64,000 nt of DNA. It comes from Paraconexibacter sp040581415 (GTDB taxonomy: Bacteria > Actinomycetota > Thermoleophilia > Solirubrobacterales > Solirubrobacteraceae). Both the position numbers and the translations under genes were made by a program. Positions 60,000 to 64,000 of the stretch are shown piece by piece; the first letter of the stretch is position 1; the number at the start of each line of letters is the position of its first letter. Location of the stretch: assembly GCF_040581415.1 (NCBI RefSeq), contig NZ_CP114014.1, forward strand, positions 4,588,001 to 4,652,000. Direction: 5' to 3'. Under the pieces are notes generated by a model that had not been told where the DNA came from, searched no databases, and saw nothing but the letters and a program-made list of their open reading frames with translations.

Positions 60000-60048
60000 C
60001 CGCGACCGACCCACCCCGACCTACCCGAGAGAGACGGAGAACCAACGC

Positions 60049-61341
60049 ATGGCTACCACCGAGACCGACGACTTCCAAGCCGCGAGCACGACGTCGGCGT
60101 TCGACGCAACCCTGAGCGAGGCGGACTTCGACCGCCTGTTCGAGCAGGCGGAGGAGCTCTCTGAGTACTTCCGCGAGATCGGCCCTGAGTTCGACGAGAA
60201 GAACACCTTCGCGTTCCCGTCGATCGAGCGGTTCAAGGCGACCGATCTCGGCGCCATCTCGGTCCCGAAGCGCTTCGGCGGTCACGGCGGCAGCCTGCTG
60301 CAGACGTCGAAGATCATCAGCGAGCTGTCCAAGGGCGACTCGGCGATCACCCTCGCCTACAACATGCACTACATCATGGTCGGCATCGCCGGCGGCCTGA
60401 TGAGCGATGAGCAGAACGAGTACTGGCTGGGTCGTGTCGCCAACGGCAAGGAGCTGATGTTCGGCCCCTTCTCCGAGAAGCGCGCGGGCTTCAGCGGCCT
60501 GGCCGACATGAAGGCGATCCCGCAGGAGGGCGGCGGCTGGAAGATCTACGGCACGAAGACCTGGGGCACCAACTGCGAGGCCGCATCGATCATCACGACC
60601 AACGCGACGATCACCGACGCCGAGGGCAACCTGCCCGAGACCTTCGAGGAGCGCGTCGCGGCCGAGAGCTTCTTCATCGCCGACTTCGGCTTCGACACGG
60701 AGACGCTCGAGGGCGACGGCCTGCGCGTCGAGCGGTCGTGGGACTCACTCGGCATGCACGCGACGGGCACGCACGTCATCCACTTCGACGGCTTCTTCAT
60801 CCCCGAGTCGGGCTTCATCTGCGAGTGGCGCACCGGCGCGTTCGGCGTCCTGGAGTGGGCGTCGCTCACGTTCGCCAGCATCTACCTCGGCATGCAGGCA
60901 CGGGTGCTCGAGGAGTCCCGCGCGCTGCTCTCGAAGAAGACGCTCGGCGCGGTCTTCGGCGCGATCGCCGCCAACGAGGTCAAGGTCTCGGGCGTCGGAC
61001 ACATCGTGGACGGCGTCGGCGAGATGGCGTCCCGCTACGAGATCTGTCGCCGGGTCCTCTACCAGACGTGCAACGAGGTCACCGAGGGCAAGGACGACGA
61101 CTGGCCCCTCGAGCTGCGCTTCCCCTACATCGGCCTGGCGAAGACGTTCATCGCCGAGAACGTGATGTGGATGACGAAGCACGCGATGAGCATGGTCGGC
61201 GGCCAGTCCTTCCGCCGCGGCAACATCTTCGAGCGCCTCTACCGCGACTCGGCCGCGTCGCTGTTCCAGCCGCTGAACGGCGACCAGACGCGCACGTACA
61301 TCGGCGAGTACCTCCTGCAGCCGGACGAGCTCGAGGACTGA
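60049..61341 (+). CDS. Acyl-CoA dehydrogenase-family flavoprotein
   Basis: 430 residues from ATG 60049, preceded by GAGAGACGGAG. ACAD fold: N-terminal helical domain (IERFKATDLGAISVPKRFGG), middle beta domain GGGWKIYGTKTWGTNCEAASI, and C-terminal helical domain (ASLTFASIYLGMQARVLEESRALL) with HAMSMVGGQSFRRGNIFERLYRDS near the end. The usual catalytic Glu segment is not obvious, so substrate and base are uncertain. Oxidises acyl-CoA or a related lipid using FAD with ETF. Operon with the SCP2-domain gene; followed by a strong terminator. Confidence 0.9.
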   Translation: MATTETDDFQAASTTSAFDATLSEADFDRLFEQAEELSEYFREIGPEFDEKNTFAFPSIERFKATDLGAISVPKRFGGHGGSLLQTSKIISELSKGDSAITLAYNMHYIMVGIAGGLMSDEQNEYWLGRVANGKELMFGPFSEKRAGFSGLADMKAIPQEGGGWKIYGTKTWGTNCEAASIITTNATITDAEGNLPETFEERVAAESFFIADFGFDTETLEGDGLRVERSWDSLGMHATGTHVIHFDGFFIPESGFICEWRTGAFGVLEWASLTFASIYLGMQARVLEESRALLSKKTLGAVFGAIAANEVKVSGVGHIVDGVGEMASRYEICRRVLYQTCNEVTEGKDDDWPLELRFPYIGLAKTFIAENVMWMTKHAMSMVGGQSFRRGNIFERLYRDSAASLFQPLNGDQTRTYIGEYLLQPDELED

Positions 61342-61364
61342 CGCCCGCGCACACCCGCTGCCTG

Positions 61365-61396
61365 CGACGGCCCCGCCCTTCCCGGCGGGGCCGTCG
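61365..61396 (+). terminator. Intrinsic-type terminator after acyl-CoA dehydrogenase
   Basis: Perfect 13-bp stem CGACGGCCCCGCC (61365-61377) and GGCGGGGCCGTCG (61384-61396) around CTTCCC, followed by TCGTTCC. It ends the SCP2-ACAD operon. Confidence 0.8.
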
Positions 61397-61426
61397 TCGT
61401 TCCGGGACGGCGCAGCGGTCGCTAAC

Positions 61427-62116
61427 GTGCCGCGCGTGTCCGGCATCGGCGTGCTCCGCGAAGGCCCGCTGCACGCCGCCCTGAAGGACGCCCTGGCCGG
61501 CCCCGGCGACCGCACCGAGGTCAAGGTCGGTCGCTACGTCATCGACCTCGTCCGGGCCGACGGCGAGCTCGTCGAGATCCAGACCGGGGGCTTCGGCCCG
61601 CTGGGCCCGAAGCTCGACGCGCTCCTGGACCAGCACCGCGTGCGGATCGTCCACCCGATCGCCGCCGAGCGCCGGATCGTCCGCGTCGACGAGCACGGCG
61701 AGGTGCTGTCCACGCGCCGCTCACCGCGGCGCGCGACCGCCGTCGAGCTGTTCGACCGGCTCGTGACGTTCCCGTCCCTGCTGGCCCATCCGAACCTCAC
61801 CCTCGAGGTCGTGCTGACGCGCGAGGACCACATCCGCGGGGCTGCCCCGGTGAAGAAGCGGCGCCGCACCCTCGACAGCGGCCAGCGCCGGCTCGTGGAG
61901 ATCGTCGACCGCATCGTCCTGGCGACCCCGGCCGACGCGCTCGGGCTGCTGCCGCCGCTGCCGGCAGCCCCGTTCACCACCAAGGAGCTCGCTGCGCTGG
62001 TCGGCTGCCGCACGGTCCTTGCCCAGCGGACCGCGTACTGCCTGCACGTGATGGAGCTCGTCGAGCCGGCCGGCAAGCGCGGACGGGCGCCCCTGCACCT
62101 GGCGCGTCAGGGCTGA
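61427..62116 (+). CDS. PD-(D/E)XK-like nuclease-fold protein
   Basis: 229 residues from GTG 61427. The segment RTEVKVGRYVIDLVRADGELVEIQTGGFGPLGPKL resembles the core of restriction-endonuclease-fold enzymes, with Asp in IDLV and Glu-x-Gln in VEIQ (Gln replacing the usual Lys). The second half (FDRLVTFPSLLAHPNLTLEVVLTRED and FTTKELAALVGCRTVLAQRTAYCL) looks like a DNA-binding helical domain. No partner methylase is near. Possibly an orphan repair or anti-phage nuclease; unproven. Confidence 0.7.
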   Translation: MPRVSGIGVLREGPLHAALKDALAGPGDRTEVKVGRYVIDLVRADGELVEIQTGGFGPLGPKLDALLDQHRVRIVHPIAAERRIVRVDEHGEVLSTRRSPRRATAVELFDRLVTFPSLLAHPNLTLEVVLTREDHIRGAAPVKKRRRTLDSGQRRLVEIVDRIVLATPADALGLLPPLPAAPFTTKELAALVGCRTVLAQRTAYCLHVMELVEPAGKRGRAPLHLARQG

Positions 62117-62163
62117 ACCGGGAGCTGCCTGGACGTCCCGTCGGCCGTTACGCTGGTGTCCAG

Positions 62164-62805
62164 ATGGCCGAACCCGCCCACGACCTCGGCACCCGCCCGC
62201 GGCGCACCCAGGCCGAGCGCCGGGCGACCACCCGCGCCGCGCTCCTGGACGCCGCGCTCGTGTCGCTCGTCGAGGACGGCTACGGCAGCATCACCACCCG
62301 CGGCATCGCGGAGCGCGCGGGCGTCTCCCAGGGAACCCAGCAGCACTACTTCGCGACCAAGGCGGACCTCGTCGTCGAGGCGATGCGCCACGCGACCGAG
62401 CAGATCGCGCACGACGTCGGGCAGCGCGTGCGGCTCAGCGCGGTCGCCGACCCCGCCCAGCACGAGGCGTTCCTCGAGGAGCTGTGGCGCGTGCACCAGA
62501 GCCTGGCGTTCCGGGCCGCGCTCGAGCTGTGGATCGCCGCCCGCACCGACGACGAGCTGCGCCGGCACATGCGCGGCCTCGAGCGTGACATCGGCACGCT
62601 CCTCCGCCGGACCGCTGCCCCCGTCCTGCCCGACCTCGAGCAGCGCACCCAGGTCCTGGAGCTGCTCGACGTCGCGTTGGCCGCGATCCGCGGGTTCGCG
62701 ACGCTGGCGCCCGTCGTCCCGGCCGCCACGCTCGAGCGCCGCTGGGCGATCGCCCGGCCGCACCTCGCGGCCGTCCTGCGCGCCCACACCGAGACCCCCG
62801 CCTGA
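62164..62805 (+). CDS. TetR-family transcriptional regulator
   Basis: 213 residues from ATG 62164. HTH ITTRGIAERAGVSQGTQQHYFATKADLVVEAM at residues about 40-71, with an unusual QQH in place of the normal YYH at the end of the recognition region. The C-terminal domain is helical (LEELWRVHQSLAFRAALELWIAART). The stop codon is directly adjacent to that of the convergent SRPBCC gene, sharing the sequence TGATCA. Confidence 0.9.
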   Translation: MAEPAHDLGTRPRRTQAERRATTRAALLDAALVSLVEDGYGSITTRGIAERAGVSQGTQQHYFATKADLVVEAMRHATEQIAHDVGQRVRLSAVADPAQHEAFLEELWRVHQSLAFRAALELWIAARTDDELRRHMRGLERDIGTLLRRTAAPVLPDLEQRTQVLELLDVALAAIRGFATLAPVVPAATLERRWAIARPHLAAVLRAHTETPA

Positions 62806-63237
62806 TCAGGCGGCGAGCAGCGCCTCGAGGCTGTCCAGCGTCCGGTCGACCCGGACGTCGAGCCAGCTCCCCAACTGGCCCGCGACCGGCTTCAGGACCA
62901 GGCCGCCGACCTTGGCCTGCAGGGCGATCCGGCTGCCGCCGTCCCGCGGCTGGATCCGGAAGTCGACCTCCATGTTGGTCCGCTTGGAGCCCTTGCCCTT
63001 GAGGACGATGTGCCCGGGAAGGTCGAGCTTCGTGACCTCCCACTTGGTGTCGGCGGGGACGCCCAGGACGCGGACCTTGTGCTGGAAGGTCGCGCCGACC
63101 TTCGCCTCGGTCGGAATCGGGCCGATCCACCCCTTGTGCAGGGCGAACCACTCGGGCCAGCGGGAGAGGTCGGTGACGAGCGCCGCGACCTCGTCCGGCG
63201 TGCCGGGGACGTCGCGGGTGCGGGTGATCTCGGTCAT
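62806..63237 (-). CDS. SRPBCC/START-fold protein
   Basis: 143 residues from ATG 63237. Typical SRPBCC opening TEITRTRDVPGTPDEVAALVTDLSRWPEW, a central strand pattern (TKWEVTKLDLPGHIVLKGKG) and a C-terminal long helix (GSWLDVRVDRTLDSLEALLAA). These helix-grip proteins bind lipids or polyketides in a cytoplasmic cavity; the ligand is unknown. It is convergent with the TetR gene. Confidence 0.85.
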   Translation of the reverse strand: MTEITRTRDVPGTPDEVAALVTDLSRWPEWFALHKGWIGPIPTEAKVGATFQHKVRVLGVPADTKWEVTKLDLPGHIVLKGKGSKRTNMEVDFRIQPRDGGSRIALQAKVGGLVLKPVAGQLGSWLDVRVDRTLDSLEALLAA

Positions 63238-63288
63238 GGTCGGCGGGACGTTACCGGTCGGCCGACTGGCAACACCGGCGGGTGGCGC

Positions 63289-64000
63289 TCACGCCGGGAC
63301 CGCGGCCCCGTCGGCCGGGACCGGGACCTCGATCGGCACCGCCTCGACGCCGATGCCGTTCAGCCACGCGTTGCCCGACGCCACGTCCAGCGTCGCGCTG
63401 TCGTTCGGCACGAGGTCGTTGTAGCGGCCGCCGCCGGCCGCCACCGCGACCTTCCAGCCGCCCTTGTGGCCCCAGTGCTGGTTCAGCCCGACCGATCCCG
63501 GCATGACCTCGTCCGTCACGCGCGCCTCGACCTCGATCCGTCCCCAGCGCGACGCGACGGCGATCGCCATTCCGTCCTCGATCCCGCGCGCAGCGGCGTC
63601 GTCCGGATGGATCCGCAGGCGACAGCCGCGGCCGCCGGACATCAGCTTCGGGACGTTGTGCAGCCACGAGTTCTGCGAGCGCAGCTCGCGGATCGTGAAC
63701 AGGCGCAGCGGATGCTCGGCGTCGGCCGACGGCGTGGCGTGCAGCCGCGCCATCTCGCTCGTGAATACGGGGTGCTCGAGGTGGACCCGCTTGTCCTTCG
63801 TGTGGACCTTCTTGCGCAGGACGCCGGTCGCGGGGCGGTCGTGCAGCTTTATGGCGCCGTCGTGCCGCAGCAGCTTCTTGCGGCTGATCCCGCGGCGCCG
63901 CAGGCCGAAGAGGTCGCCGTCCGGCGAGACCCGCATGAAGAGGTCCACCCCGACCCACGGCGGCAGGCGGATCCCGAGGCGGCCCATCAGCTGAGCCCCC
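63289..64000 (-). CDS. Molybdopterin-dependent oxidoreductase, C-terminal part (partial)
   Basis: The frame is open from the window edge on the minus strand to the stop at 63289, about 237 residues. The C-terminal molydopterin-dinucleotide-binding domain is visible: LRLFTIRELRSQNSWLHNVPKLM, CRLRIHPDDAAARGIEDGM, VTDEVMPGSVGLNQHWGHKGG and LVPNDSATLDVASGNAWLNGIGV. This is the beta-barrel cap of DMSO-reductase-family enzymes such as formate dehydrogenase or nitrate reductase. The catalytic domain lies beyond the window. Confidence 0.88.
   Translation of the reverse strand, partial: GAQLMGRLGIRLPPWVGVDLFMRVSPDGDLFGLRRRGISRKKLLRHDGAIKLHDRPATGVLRKKVHTKDKRVHLEHPVFTSEMARLHATPSADAEHPLRLFTIRELRSQNSWLHNVPKLMSGGRGCRLRIHPDDAAARGIEDGMAIAVASRWGRIEVEARVTDEVMPGSVGLNQHWGHKGGWKVAVAAGGGRYNDLVPNDSATLDVASGNAWLNGIGVEAVPIEVPVPADGAAVPA

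Overview
The window is very GC-rich, densely coded on both strands, and rich in GTG/TTG starts. It has an actinobacterial flavour: stand-alone LigD-type polymerase, DrrA/DrrB-like ABC pair, M29 aminopeptidase, DUF4328 membrane proteins, HNH endonuclease with HNH-associated repeat, many TetR regulators and acyl-CoA enzymes. Secreted NHL, LVIVD and SGNH proteins with Cys-bracketed C-terminal modules suggest Actinomycetota, most likely class Thermoleophilia (Patulibacter/Solirubrobacter-like). That placement is inference from gene style, not from a marker gene. It looks chromosomal: ligA, trmL and a tRNA-Ser are present.

Layout. 1-2.5 kb: end of one gene, a secreted peptidoglycan-binding/TIM-barrel protein, then about 900 bp of non-coding tandem repeats. 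2.5-11.6 kb: secreted GH3 enzyme, trmL with a thiamine-binding protein, ligA, a large alpha/beta-hydrolase/acyl-CoA-synthetase fusion, a GST-like protein and an HSL-type esterase. 11.6-13.5 kb: a possible mobile cassette (HNH endonuclease, HNH-repeat coiled-coil protein, hairpins, tRNA-like scrap). 13.5-16 kb: TetR repressor divergent from a DrrAB-type exporter, with two operator palindromes and a probable leaderless promoter. 16-20 kb: LigD-type polymerase divergent from an rtcB gene that holds an intein and is broken twice by the same 60-nt sequence. 20-28 kb: small unknown proteins, SDRs, a tyrosine phosphatase, a CalB-like lipase without its serine, a secreted nuclease/phosphatase-fold protein, a second repeat array and a DEDDh exonuclease. 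28-41 kb: nitronate-monooxygenase-like enzyme, channel-like protein, HTH_42 protein, sedolisin protease, tRNA-Ser(GGA), patatin, M29 aminopeptidase, CoA-transferase with a RibD-like reductase, and an NHL/FecR-like protein. 41-52 kb: CHASE2 cyclase, hydrolase, desaturase, a NarL-type two-component pair, an SGNH protein, an LVIVD propeller and two DUF4328 proteins. 52-64 kb: serine hydrolase, second SGNH protein, crotonase, TetR, CMD protein, NHL protein, SCP2 + acyl-CoA dehydrogenase, PD-(D/E)XK-like protein, TetR, SRPBCC and the 3' end of a molybdopterin oxidoreductase.

Two themes stand out. Lipid and acyl-CoA metabolism recurs (fusion synthetase, desaturase, crotonase, ACAD, CoA-transferase, several alpha/beta hydrolases). 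Nucleic-acid end repair is also well represented (ligA, LigD-type polymerase, rtcB). The most unusual observation is rtcB. Two 55/60-identical copies of a hairpin-forming 60-nt element sit in the same phase, each carrying an in-frame TAG. Each stands in for roughly 20 codons of conserved sequence: the extein/intein junction in one case and the His-Asn catalytic loop in the other. The window also contains families of short palindromes and a 60/61-bp repeat family present at three loci, two of them in inverted orientation.
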